A program made the position numbers and the translations under genes. A stretch of 64,000 nt of DNA from Saccharofermentans sp. (lineage in GTDB: Bacteria; Bacillota; Clostridia; Saccharofermentanales; Saccharofermentanaceae): contig JAKSRH010000003.1 of assembly GCA_024403675.1 (NCBI GenBank), forward strand, positions 1 through 64,000, read 5' to 3'. Below the pieces are notes generated by a model. That model did not search any database. It worked only from the letters and a program-made list of their open reading frames with translations, and was not told the DNA's origin. This document shows positions 44,654-52,927 of the stretch, one piece after another. Position 1 is the first letter of the stretch; every line of letters begins with the position of its first letter.

Positions 44654-46621
44654 ATGGCAACTGCAGCAGAAGAATACGCAAAAGCTCGTAAACTTGGTGC
44701 TAAAGAAGCTCAAAAAGCTACTAACGAAGGAGAAGCACCTAACTTACCTGCTCTCGATGAAATAATCGAGAAAAGAACTTTACTTAAAGAAGTGAATGTA
44801 GGAACTAGAGAGATTCCTCTTCCACAGGTAGTCGGTACAGTTACCGTTGGCCGTCAGGAAGCATTCGCTCGTAATTTTATGCCACTTCTTCCAGTCGAGA
44901 CTGAATTTGGTGCGAAGTGGGTTCGTGTAATGGATTACCAAACAGAAGAGGGTATCCAGGAGGCTATCAAGGTTATGGAGTACATGGGAAAATTCTATGT
45001 ACTTGAAGGTAACAAGCGAGTATCTGTTATGAAATACCTTGAGATGCCAACAATCCTTGCTGACGTAAAAAGACTAATGCCAACACCATCAGAGACAAAA
45101 GAATATGTTGTTTATCAGGAATTTCTAAAATTCTTTAAATGTACTGCTATTTACGACATTCTCTTCTCTGAAGAAGGTAGCTACGAAAAGCTTGCCATAG
45201 CTATTGGCAAGGATTTGGAACAAGCACCTTGGGATGAAGATACTATAATTAATCTTAAGTCTGCTTTCTTTAATTTTAGTAAGGCATATAAACTATTCGA
45301 TAATAAAATTAAGCAACTCTCCAACGCTGATGCATTCCTTGTATATATTGATATGTACAAGTACGAGAGTCTTCTCGAAGCAACATCCGATGATATCAAG
45401 AAGAATCTTAACCACATCTGGCCTGAAATCGAGATTGCAGATAACGGTAACCAGATTACTTTCTCTGAAGAACCACAACTTCAGAAAAAGACTATTATCC
45501 CAATTATCGACAATATCATTAAGAAAAATACATATAGTGAACAGCATCCATTAAATGTACTTTTCCTTTACGATGGTGACTCCACTCGTTCTAGATGGAT
45601 TAATGGTCACGAAGAAGGTCGTAAGGAGCTTGAAGAAAAGTTCCCAGATATCGTAAGAACACTTGCGTGCGATCTTAAGGAAACTGAGGAAGAATTCGAA
45701 GAAGCAGTAGATGCAGCTGCAGCAGATGGCGTAGAACTTATTATCACAACTTCCCCTGTTCAAATGGAATATGCTCTACGTGCAGCAGTTAAATATCCTC
45801 ATATCAAGTTCCTTAACTGTTCTATTCACCTTTCTCACGGTGCTGTTAGAACTTATTACGGAAAAATGTACGAGGCAAAATTCCTTCTCGGTGCTCTCGC
45901 TGCAACTCTCGCTGATGACCACAGAATTGGTTATGTTTCTACTTACCCTATCTGTGGTAATGTAGCAAGCATTAATGCTTTCGCAATTGGTGCAAGTATG
46001 GTTGACCCTAAGGCAAAGGTTTACCTCACATGGTCTTGCCTTAAGGATGAATACTGGCGTGAATATATCAAAGAAAATAACCTTAAGCTTGTGTCAGGTC
46101 CTGACCTTATCCGCCCTACTCGAGCAGACAACGCATATGGACTTTATAAAACTGACGACAACGACAACATCACAAATATCGCATTTCCTGAGTGGAAGTG
46201 GGGAAAGTACTACGAACTTATCGTACAGACTATCCTTAATGATGCTTGGAACGCAGAGTCAGATGATGCTAAGGCAAAAGCTATCAATTACTGGTGGGGC
46301 ATGTCCTCAGGTGTAATCGATGTAAAATTCATTGACGAGAACATTCCTTACACTACCAAAAAGTTAATTGGGGCTATGCGCAAAGCAATTACAAAAGACC
46401 TTTATAATCCATTCGATGGTGAACTTCGCTGTCAGGATTGTGTTATTAAGGAAGCAGACACACCTAGACTTTCCAATGAAGACATTATTAACATGAACTG
46501 GCTTGCTGATAATGTCATTGGTACAATACCTGCATTCGAAGATCTTACTGAGAGTGCTCAAAAAACAGTAAAAGCAAACGGCATGCCTATTCACAATGGT
46601 GGCTGTACAGGGGAAAAATAA
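44654..46621 (+). CDS. Cytosolic BMP-family binding protein with ParB-like N-terminal domain
   Basis: This 655-residue protein has no signal peptide, although its C-terminal part (about 295-560) is a BMP/PnrA-type periplasmic-binding domain (LNVLFLYDGDSTRSRWINGHEEG, split here between about 300 and 320, then GYVSTYPICGNVASINAFAIGA). BMP proteins of ABC importers bind nucleosides and are normally lipoproteins. The N-terminus (about 60-150) resembles the ParB/sulfiredoxin fold (VTVGRQEAFARNFMPL, FYVLEGNKRVSVMKYL). The C-terminus has a CQDC pair and ends GGCTGEK. It overlaps a phosphoesterase gene by 1 nt. An intracellular sensor or enzyme role is inferred. Confidence 0.8.
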   Translation: MATAAEEYAKARKLGAKEAQKATNEGEAPNLPALDEIIEKRTLLKEVNVGTREIPLPQVVGTVTVGRQEAFARNFMPLLPVETEFGAKWVRVMDYQTEEGIQEAIKVMEYMGKFYVLEGNKRVSVMKYLEMPTILADVKRLMPTPSETKEYVVYQEFLKFFKCTAIYDILFSEEGSYEKLAIAIGKDLEQAPWDEDTIINLKSAFFNFSKAYKLFDNKIKQLSNADAFLVYIDMYKYESLLEATSDDIKKNLNHIWPEIEIADNGNQITFSEEPQLQKKTIIPIIDNIIKKNTYSEQHPLNVLFLYDGDSTRSRWINGHEEGRKELEEKFPDIVRTLACDLKETEEEFEEAVDAAAADGVELIITTSPVQMEYALRAAVKYPHIKFLNCSIHLSHGAVRTYYGKMYEAKFLLGALAATLADDHRIGYVSTYPICGNVASINAFAIGASMVDPKAKVYLTWSCLKDEYWREYIKENNLKLVSGPDLIRPTRADNAYGLYKTDDNDNITNIAFPEWKWGKYYELIVQTILNDAWNAESDDAKAKAINYWWGMSSGVIDVKFIDENIPYTTKKLIGAMRKAITKDLYNPFDGELRCQDCVIKEADTPRLSNEDIINMNWLADNVIGTIPAFEDLTESAQKTVKANGMPIHNGGCTGEK

Positions 46622-47229
46622 TGAGAATCTTGATTGTTGCCGACGAAGAGGAGCGACTCCTTTACGATAATTTCAGAAAAGAACGCGTAGAGGGCGTTGA
46701 CCTTATCATTTCCTGTGGTGATTTAAAGCCGGGTTATCTCGACTTCCTTATCACTATGGTGAATGTTCCAATGGTGTATGTTATGGGAAATCATGATAAC
46801 GAATTGGTCGAGACTCCTCCGATGGGCGCAATCACACTTGAAGATACAATCGTAAAATACAAGGGCTACAATATTGCAGGTCTTGGTGGTTGTATTAAAT
46901 ACAACGATAGAAACATCAACATGTTTACAGAAAGAGAAATGGCATGGAGATGTTTCAAATTAAGAGTTAAAGCTTTCTTCAAAGGTGGCATTGATATTTT
47001 CGTATCTCACGCCCCAGTAAGAGGATACGGCGACCTAGACGACTTCCCTCATAGGGGATTTTCCTGCTTTGATAAATTCCTTCATAAGATTCAGCCTATG
47101 TATATGTTTTATGCTCATGTACACACAGCTTACAAACATAATCTTAAGCTTGAGCTGGATCATCCATCCGGCACAAAGCTTATGAACTGCTGTGGATATA
47201 AGATTATTGATTTACCAGATCGTGAATAA
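46621..47229 (+). CDS. Calcineurin-like metallophosphoesterase
   Basis: This 202-residue protein has the dinuclear-metal motifs of YfcE-type phosphoesterases: an Asp in IVADEEE, SCGDLKPGYLDF, GNHDNE, SHAPVRGYGD and YAHVHT. Family members hydrolyse phosphodiesters or phosphomonoesters; the substrate is open. The ATG shares one base with the TAA of the BMP-like gene (TAATG), so the two products are made together and may work together. Confidence 0.88.
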   Translation: MRILIVADEEERLLYDNFRKERVEGVDLIISCGDLKPGYLDFLITMVNVPMVYVMGNHDNELVETPPMGAITLEDTIVKYKGYNIAGLGGCIKYNDRNINMFTEREMAWRCFKLRVKAFFKGGIDIFVSHAPVRGYGDLDDFPHRGFSCFDKFLHKIQPMYMFYAHVHTAYKHNLKLELDHPSGTKLMNCCGYKIIDLPDRE

Positions 47230-47241
47230 TTTACATTTCTA

Positions 47242-47835
47242 TTAGTTGTTCTTATCAAAATGCTGGTAGTCTTTTTTTCCTTCCCAGTCACCGCCCCATT
47301 CAAAACCATATTTTTTGAAGACCACACAACACAAATCCTCAGAAGTAATCTTATGAGGGAATTCAATGTCACGATTAACATATAATTTGGAATTATCAGG
47401 AGCAACATTCATCTTCCCGTCAATGAATGTTATATAAGGATTATACATAGGATTGATATCTATTGCTAACCCAAGTGCGTGATTAGACAAAATATCTGTA
47501 TTTGCGATAACTCTGTAGTTAAAAGCAGAACTATTATTATCTGCCATAGACAGCTCGTCATCCGCGCCATATTCATCAATCAATCTAATTTTCTCGATTT
47601 CATATCCTGCTTCAAACAACTCTTTAAAAATAGAAACTGTATCACATGCAATTTTTGCATTAACTATTAGTTCCCCCTCATGATGCTTACCATCAAATCC
47701 CACATAAAGAACGTGTACATAACGAAGGTCATCATAAGATATGCGAATACTATCTTGATTTGAAGGAAATGATATTCCCGTAATTTTCCTCTTTATCTCG
47801 TCACTTAATTCACAATAATAAAACTCTTTATCCAT
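47242..47835 (-). CDS. M15 family D-Ala-D-Ala carboxypeptidase-like protein
   Basis: This 197-residue protein has the zinc site of peptidase M15 (VanY/DacA type): SNHALGLAIDINP with His and Asp ligands and a terminal HFD with the last His, plus ADGE-like spacing replaced by EDLCCVVFKKYGFEWGG. No signal peptide is obvious, which is odd for an enzyme that trims peptidoglycan peptides, so it may act in the cytoplasm or be exported by another route. It faces the phosphoesterase gene with 12 bp between stops. Confidence 0.83.
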   Translation of the reverse strand: MDKEFYYCELSDEIKRKITGISFPSNQDSIRISYDDLRYVHVLYVGFDGKHHEGELIVNAKIACDTVSIFKELFEAGYEIEKIRLIDEYGADDELSMADNNSSAFNYRVIANTDILSNHALGLAIDINPMYNPYITFIDGKMNVAPDNSKLYVNRDIEFPHKITSEDLCCVVFKKYGFEWGGDWEGKKDYQHFDKNN

Positions 47836-47966
47836 ACTTCACCTCGTAAATATCAAAAATATAATACTGTAGTTTTTTGATATAAACACCACATAAATAT
47901 AATAATTTTGTTTACCGCAGGGGTAAAATCGTCTCGAAAATTAGGTTTTATATTAAGAGGGCTTAT

Positions 47967-49331
47967 ATGGAGACAAAACTTACACAAGGAAGTCCCTTCC
48001 AACTTATACTGAGATTTACTCTTCCTTTGTTACTGGGTAACATTATCCAGCAACTTTATAATACCTGCGATACAATCCTTGTTGGTAAATATATTGGACC
48101 TCAAGCACTTGCTGCTGTTGGTTCTACAGGTACTATTATGTTCCTTATTCTCGGACTCAGTAATGGTATGGCCATGGGATTTACTATCCTCACAAGCCAA
48201 AGGTTTGGTGCTGATGATAAGGAAGGAACTAAGCTTTCTGTAACAAATGGCATTTTCCTTTCTCTTGCTGTGATTGCAGTTATGACAACAGTTAGTCTTC
48301 TTATAATGAGACCACTTCTTACAGCAATGAAAACCCCTTCTGATATTTTCGAAAATGCCCACAGATATATTTCCACAATCTGTATAGGCTCATTCGCCAT
48401 GGTATTAAATAACTATTTCGCATCACTTCTTAGAGCTATCGGTAATAGTAAAGCACCTCTTTGCTTCATGTTTGGCTCGGCGGTTCTTAATATCATTCTT
48501 GACATCACTTTTATCGTTAACTTTCACTGGGGTGTTGCTGGTGCAGCATGGGCTACAGTTCTTTCACAATTTGCAGCAGCTACTGCAAGTGTTATATATA
48601 TTGTTTTTGCGGTTCCTTCCTTACTTCCTCAGAAAAAGCACTGGAAAACAGATAAGAAAACAATTCAAATCCAGCTTCGTCTTGGAATTCCAATGGCACT
48701 TCAAAATGGTATCACTGCATCTGGTACAGTAATCATGCAAAGTGCTATTAACAGATTCGGTTCTGTTGCAGTTACTGCTTTTACTTCCTCTGATAAACTT
48801 CAAAGTATCCTTACACAGGGTATGTTTACCATGGGCCAGACAATGGCAGCCTACGCAGGCCAAAACTACGGTATCGGCGAAACTAATAGAATCAGAAAAG
48901 GCATCAAGGCAGCTCTCAAGATTATGGTAGTTTACACTATCTTCGCAGCTATCCTTATTGCTTTCCTTATTGAACCACTTCTTACTATTTTCTTCGAAAA
49001 GGGTACTGATCTCACAATCTACATGCCTTATGCCAAGACTAACATTTTCATTAACATGACATGTTATTTACCACTTGCCATGATTTTTATTTACCGCAAC
49101 ACAATCCAGGCTTGTGATCGCGGTGTTCGAGCAATGACAATGGGTATGGTAGAACTTGTAGCAAGACTTATCATGTCTGGTATATCAATGGCTACTGGCA
49201 TCTTCGCATTGGCTGTAGCATCTAACGGATTTGCTTGGCTCTGTGCAGGCGTATTTGGATTGTTTGTATGCAATCACATGCTTAAAGAAATCGACAGAGA
49301 TTTAATGGCGTCTAGGGTTCAAACAGAATAA
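47967..49331 (+). CDS. MATE family efflux transporter
   Basis: This 454-residue membrane protein has twelve hydrophobic segments in two halves and the family's typical start (GSPFQLILRFTLPLLLGNIIQQ, beginning at residue 8; 20 or so residues). It resembles the 889-2271 paralogue in layout, including LRAIGNSKAPL. A GAGGG site precedes the ATG. Its final 30 bp overlap the convergent regulator gene. The substrate is unknown; an XRE regulator with a redox-type domain lies tail-to-tail with it. Confidence 0.92.
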   Translation: METKLTQGSPFQLILRFTLPLLLGNIIQQLYNTCDTILVGKYIGPQALAAVGSTGTIMFLILGLSNGMAMGFTILTSQRFGADDKEGTKLSVTNGIFLSLAVIAVMTTVSLLIMRPLLTAMKTPSDIFENAHRYISTICIGSFAMVLNNYFASLLRAIGNSKAPLCFMFGSAVLNIILDITFIVNFHWGVAGAAWATVLSQFAAATASVIYIVFAVPSLLPQKKHWKTDKKTIQIQLRLGIPMALQNGITASGTVIMQSAINRFGSVAVTAFTSSDKLQSILTQGMFTMGQTMAAYAGQNYGIGETNRIRKGIKAALKIMVVYTIFAAILIAFLIEPLLTIFFEKGTDLTIYMPYAKTNIFINMTCYLPLAMIFIYRNTIQACDRGVRAMTMGMVELVARLIMSGISMATGIFALAVASNGFAWLCAGVFGLFVCNHMLKEIDRDLMASRVQTE

Positions 49332-49895
49332 CCCGTCTCGATTACAGTAGTAGCAAATCTTATTCACACCACGCATTCTAAATCTCGCATAACATCCACC
49401 TTCAGGATATAGCTTAGTTATTTGAACCCCCTCAGAGGACACTGCAGCTATAAAGGAAATATAGTGTGTCTTTGTCATATCATGATTTATTTCCACATAG
49501 TATTCATCTTCTATAACAGATACTTCTATTTCATGATTATCATCCGGGTCCTCAGAGTCTTCTGGCTCAAGAGTTATTCCATGACAACTAATCACAGCTT
49601 CTCCTGTAGAGTGAATTACATTACCGCACATAGGGCATACATAAAACTTTGTCTTCAACATATTCGCGGACACGTTTGTATTACTAATGGAATTACCTGA
49701 TAAAAGCTCTGTAACAGATACGCCAAACACCTGCGCTATTGGCTCAAGAAGTGATATATCAGGATAACCTTTCCCTGTTTCCCACTTAGATACTGTTTTA
49801 TCTGACACGCATAACTTGTGTGCTAATTCTAACTGTGTAAGCTTTTTGCTTTCACGCAACTTTTTAATAACTGAACCTGTAACATATTGATTCAT
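49302..49895 (-). CDS. XRE regulator with desulfoferrodoxin-like C-terminal domain
   Basis: This 197-residue protein has an XRE/Cro helix-turn-helix (about 6-62, KKLTQLELAHKLCVSDKTVS) joined to a region resembling desulfoferrodoxin: a CPMCGN knuckle, then HDMTKTHYISFI with two histidines spaced as in the superoxide reductase iron site, and YYCNRDGLF where enzymes have C-N-x-H-G. The last histidine is replaced by Asp, so the iron centre may be degenerate or altered. The ATG at 49893-49895 has an AGGAGG site; the frame upstream of it is unlikely to be used. A redox-sensing regulator is the best inference. The gene end overlaps the MATE gene by 30 bp. Confidence 0.83.
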   Translation of the reverse strand: MNQYVTGSVIKKLRESKKLTQLELAHKLCVSDKTVSKWETGKGYPDISLLEPIAQVFGVSVTELLSGNSISNTNVSANMLKTKFYVCPMCGNVIHSTGEAVISCHGITLEPEDSEDPDDNHEIEVSVIEDEYYVEINHDMTKTHYISFIAAVSSEGVQITKLYPEGGCYARFRMRGVNKICYYCNRDGLFCLNPRRH

Positions 49896-49967
49896 AAGAT
49901 TTCCTCCTTTGATAGCAATATGGTACTCAAGAGACAGACTACAAACCACCTACGAAAAGTAGAGTCA

Positions 49968-50684
49968 TTACAAGTTCATAGCAATAAGTGCCACTCCTGA
50001 AAAAACAAGAAGCGCGACAACAATTTTCATTACAACTTTATCATTAAGTTTGGAACCACAAAATATGCCAAACCAAAGACCAGCTAACATAAATGGCACC
50101 ATCATCAGAGCTTGCTTCAGCGATGCGAGAGTAATAATCCCCATCACGCTGTAGGTTATAATTCTAAAGATATTTTCCATCACAAAGATGGCACTAATAT
50201 TACCCTTAAAATCATCACTAGACTTAGCAAAACGACCTATGTATGCTGCTAAAAGAGCGCGTACGCCAAACATGCCACAAATAATACCAGACAAAAGTCC
50301 AATAACAAAAAGAAAAGTCTTCGATTCTTTAAGCTTAAGTTTACCTGTATTTCTAAGAAGCATCTCCAAAGCCACAAGAATAACCAATACACCAAAAGCA
50401 ATCTTTACATACTGTGCATTAACATATTTAAGGACAAAGGCGCCAGGAAGTGTACCAACTATAACAAGCAGTGCCAAAGGCAACACCATGCGCCATCTAA
50501 CAATTTTTCTATTCTTAATAAACAATATGAGATTAGCAGGAAATCCTAGAACAAGATCCACTGGAGATATATCCACATTACTTGTTCCAAAACTTAGTAT
50601 CGACGTCAAAACAAGAGTATTAGCAAATCCGCTAATACCCTTAACAAAATACGCTACTAATGCCGCTATAATCCAGATTCCCAT
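49968..50684 (-). CDS. TauE/SafE family sulfite/anion exporter
   Basis: This 238-residue membrane protein has about eight hydrophobic segments and the duplicated TauE/SafE pattern (GFANTLVLTSIL, VLGFPANLI, GLLSGIICGMFGVRALLAAYIG). Members export sulfite, sulfonates or other small anions. It follows the ArsC-like gene by 9 bp in the OhrR cluster, which suggests a role in stress or sulfur/arsenic metabolism, though the substrate cannot be told. Confidence 0.86.
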   Translation of the reverse strand: MGIWIIAALVAYFVKGISGFANTLVLTSILSFGTSNVDISPVDLVLGFPANLILFIKNRKIVRWRMVLPLALLVIVGTLPGAFVLKYVNAQYVKIAFGVLVILVALEMLLRNTGKLKLKESKTFLFVIGLLSGIICGMFGVRALLAAYIGRFAKSSDDFKGNISAIFVMENIFRIITYSVMGIITLASLKQALMMVPFMLAGLWFGIFCGSKLNDKVVMKIVVALLVFSGVALIAMNL

Positions 50685-50693
50685 TAAAACAAC

Positions 50694-51083
50694 TTATATT
50701 AATTCTTTAATCTTTTCTTCAATTCTCTTTATTACATCTATGAACACATCATCACTACAGCCAGTAGGATCATTAAGTCCCCAATCATCATCAAATGGTC
50801 TTCCGATAAATGGACATGCTACATTGCATCCCATAGATACAGCTATATCAGGATTAGGAATACTGTCTATAAGCTTGCTATGTTGACCATTAGCTTCCAT
50901 ATCAACACCATACAGTTCCTTCATGATTCTGACAGCATCCTGATTAATCTGTGGTTTTACTTCTGTTCCAGCAGAATAACAATCATATTTATCACTTATA
51001 TACAACTTACCCAGTGCCTCTGCAATCTGACTTCTACAAGAATTATGTACGCAAACAAACGCAATTGCTTTCTTATTATTCAT
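50694..51083 (-). CDS. ArsC-like low-molecular-weight phosphatase family protein
   Basis: This 129-residue protein has the CX5R loop CVHNSCR (Cys11 to Arg17) and the DPTG segment (LNDPTG) with the general acid. The layout matches thioredoxin-coupled arsenate reductase (ArsC of Bacillus type), with further cysteines in MGCNVACP positioned for the redox relay. It could reduce arsenate or act as a phosphatase. It shares its first base with the stop of ohrR, so the two are cotranslated. Confidence 0.87.
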   Translation of the reverse strand: MNNKKAIAFVCVHNSCRSQIAEALGKLYISDKYDCYSAGTEVKPQINQDAVRIMKELYGVDMEANGQHSKLIDSIPNPDIAVSMGCNVACPFIGRPFDDDWGLNDPTGCSDDVFIDVIKRIEEKIKELI

Positions 51084-51514
51084 TATTCAAAATCCTTAAG
51101 AAGCTTACGTAGAATTGTATAAAGTTCGATTGTCTCTTCTTTACTTAAATCAATGCAACCACCAATCTTAGAAGGGATTTCAACAGCCTTCTCTCGAAGA
51201 TTCATTCCTTCTTTAGTTACGGATACAAGAAGAACTCTCTCATCATCCTCATCTCTGTTACGTGTGACAAGACCCTTTTTCTCAAGAGTTTTAAGAAGTG
51301 GTGTAAGTGTACCTGAATCAAGGAACAATCTCTTACCAAGATCTTTTACTGTGATTGTTCTATCTTCCCACATAACCATCATTACAATGTACTGGGTATA
51401 AGTTAAATCGATTTCCTTAAGAAATGGAGTGTATTTACGAACAATCTCCTTTGATACTGCATACAAAGGAAAACAAAGCTGATTATCGAGCTTCAACGCA
51501 TCGTATTTACTCAT
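51083..51514 (-). CDS. ohrR: OhrR-type MarR family peroxide regulator
   Basis: This 143-residue regulator is close in pattern to Bacillus OhrR: DNQLCFPLYAVSKEI with the reactive cysteine at position 14, LTYTQYIVMMVMWE, and the winged helix LDSGTLTPLLKTLEKKGLV followed by DERVLLVSVT. One-Cys OhrR proteins release DNA when oxidised by organic hydroperoxides. Several ATGs are possible; the last (51514) gives the family's normal length. It overlaps the TSCPD gene stop region. No ohr peroxidase gene is adjacent; the neighbouring glutathione peroxidase is broken. Confidence 0.9.
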   Translation of the reverse strand: MSKYDALKLDNQLCFPLYAVSKEIVRKYTPFLKEIDLTYTQYIVMMVMWEDRTITVKDLGKRLFLDSGTLTPLLKTLEKKGLVTRNRDEDDERVLLVSVTKEGMNLREKAVEIPSKIGGCIDLSKEETIELYTILRKLLKDFE

Positions 51515-51806
51515 CATCATCCTCATCTAGTGGAGACTTATAATTTGGATCCTTTGATGCTTCCAAACCTGCTCGAACAGCCTTAGCGAGCTGATTAGCA
51601 CAAGATGTTCCTCTCATACCACACTGAACACCTGTAAGTTTACTTTCAATGGCATCCACAGTCCACCCATCCAATATTAACGGAATAGCTTTAAGATTTC
51701 CATCACAACCGCCCATAAACTGGATATTTCTTACCACATCGCCATCCAAATCCATGCTAATTATTTTAGAGCATGTACCCTGTGTTAAATAATCAAAGTG
51801 AAACAT
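51507..51806 (-). CDS. TSCPD domain protein
   Basis: This 99-residue protein is a paralogue of the 10340-10597 protein. It carries MGGCDGNLKAIPLIL and the motif region GMRGTSCANQLAKAV (about 66-80), ending in a short acidic tail. An AGGAG site for it lies inside the 3' end of the glutathione peroxidase fragment. It is in an operon with ohrR and the ArsC-like gene. Function is unknown; the conserved cysteines and the neighbours suggest redox or metal chemistry. Confidence 0.85.
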   Translation of the reverse strand: MFHFDYLTQGTCSKIISMDLDGDVVRNIQFMGGCDGNLKAIPLILDGWTVDAIESKLTGVQCGMRGTSCANQLAKAVRAGLEASKDPNYKSPLDEDDDE

Positions 51807-51807
51807 A

Positions 51808-52071
51808 TTAGAGCAACTCCTTTACCTTCTCAGCGATTTTCTTAACAATAGGAGCAAGTATAAGCTTCATTGGACCATTAAATCCAGCAAACTTAGTGTT
51901 TGATGTAATCCACTTATAAAGATCAATCGCATCATCACCATTAACATCAATCTTGGAATACTGTGGGAAAGTAATTCCATATCTTCCAGTACAGAAATCA
52001 TGAACCTCTTCATCTGTACCAGGTGTCTGCTCACCAAACTGATTACATGGAAAATCAAGAATCTCATACAT
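51808..52071 (-). pseudogene. C-terminal fragment of a glutathione peroxidase family gene
   Basis: The frame encodes only the second half of a Gpx/thiol peroxidase: LDFPCNQFGEQ, TPGTDEEVHDFC, then FPQYSKIDVNGDD. The whole N-terminal part with the peroxidatic Cys (the NTASKCG-type motif) is missing. Upstream, the same frame is occupied not by Gpx sequence but by a GH10 xylanase, joined at the tripeptide EIL (52057-52065). A 87-residue product could start at the internal ATG at 52071, but it would have no active site. The operon downstream (TSCPD, ohrR) probably once had this peroxidase as its first gene. Confidence 0.85.
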
Positions 52072-52605
52072 CTCACACCACTCATTTTTCTGACGTTCCT
52101 CACCTTCTGGTGTAGTAGGTCATGTTTCTACCTGATAGTCATTAAGATCAACAATATGTGGTGGCATAATCTCACCACTTACTAAAGTATTCTCCGTAAA
52201 ATGCATTGGCAGACCAAATACAGAGTAACGTTCAAGGACATCTTCTAACTTCTCGCGTCCCATATAACCCTGGTGCTGGTGTGTCTGGATACCAATAGCA
52301 CTAATAGGTACACCTGCATTAAGACAACCATCAATAAGAATGCGATAACTTTCGGAAAGATTAAAATCGTTAATAAGAAGTATAGCTTCCGGATTAGCTG
52401 CATGTGCTGCATCAAAAACTTCCTTAATGGGCTTAACTCTACCAAGCTCCTTGCAAATACGTGTGATGGCGTTATCGTAGCGGTCATAAACAGGCATAAT
52501 TACCGCCTCATTAAAAACATCCCACATATTAACCACACCCTTAAATGTAGTAACCTCACGATGAATACGATCAAGTTGCTTTGAAAGAAAGGTATAGTTC
52601 CATAG
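52057..52605 (-). pseudogene. Fragment of a GH10 endo-1,4-beta-xylanase, disrupted by a TGA
   Basis: From just after an in-frame TAA (52606-52608) the frame reads LDRIHREVTTFKGVVNMWDV (one 20-residue stretch), then FNEAV with the GH10 acid/base glutamate, LLINDFNLS, AIGIQTHQHQGYMG, and HFTENTLVSG with the nucleophile glutamate. At 52120-52122 a TGA stands where GH10 enzymes have Trp (QVET-stop-PTTPEGEERQ). The xylanase frame then continues to EMYEIL and switches to glutathione peroxidase. Both ends of the enzyme are absent, including the N-terminal barrel half and the C-terminal GWDF-type strand. It is clearly a remnant. Confidence 0.85.
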
Positions 52606-52615
52606 TTATAAAGTT

Positions 52616-52840
52616 TCAGCCACCTGACACTTCAACGCTTTTAGATTCAAGAAAACTCTTAATCATATTTAGCTGAGATTCGCTTACAATAGTACCTCTA
52701 TATGTCTCAAGATACACCTTATCAAGGCCAATATACTTTTCAATGAATTCGTAGTCAGATGCCAGTTTATCAGCTGCTAATTCACGTGCTATTCCCTCAG
52801 GGATATATACTACTGTCTTAAAATTCTTATAATGCGCCAT
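52616..52840 (-). pseudogene. Possible N-terminal fragment of a larger protein
   Basis: This 74-residue frame has a normal start (ATG preceded by GGAGGATATCCC) and reads like the beginning of a TIM-barrel-type carbohydrate protein (FKTVVYIPEGIARELAADKL, then YIGLDKVYLETYRG and VEVSGG). It stops abruptly at VSGG, 10 bp before the GH10 remnant. I recall similar N-termini on much larger clostridial proteins, but cannot verify this. Either it is a short intact gene or a third gene fragment at the same deletion scar. Confidence 0.5.
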
Positions 52841-52927
52841 GGGATATCCTCCGACAATTCATAGATACCCCATTTTAAAATTTTGAAATATAAATAAATA
52901 TCAATTCCGTGGCATTACTATAATTAA

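Noticed and set aside
52120..52122. In-frame TGA upstream of glutathione peroxidase sequence, possibly encoding selenocysteine
   Set aside because: The residues on both sides of the TGA are GH10 xylanase, not the Gpx active site. The position matches a conserved Trp (TGG to TGA), and I see no supporting SECIS-like hairpin.
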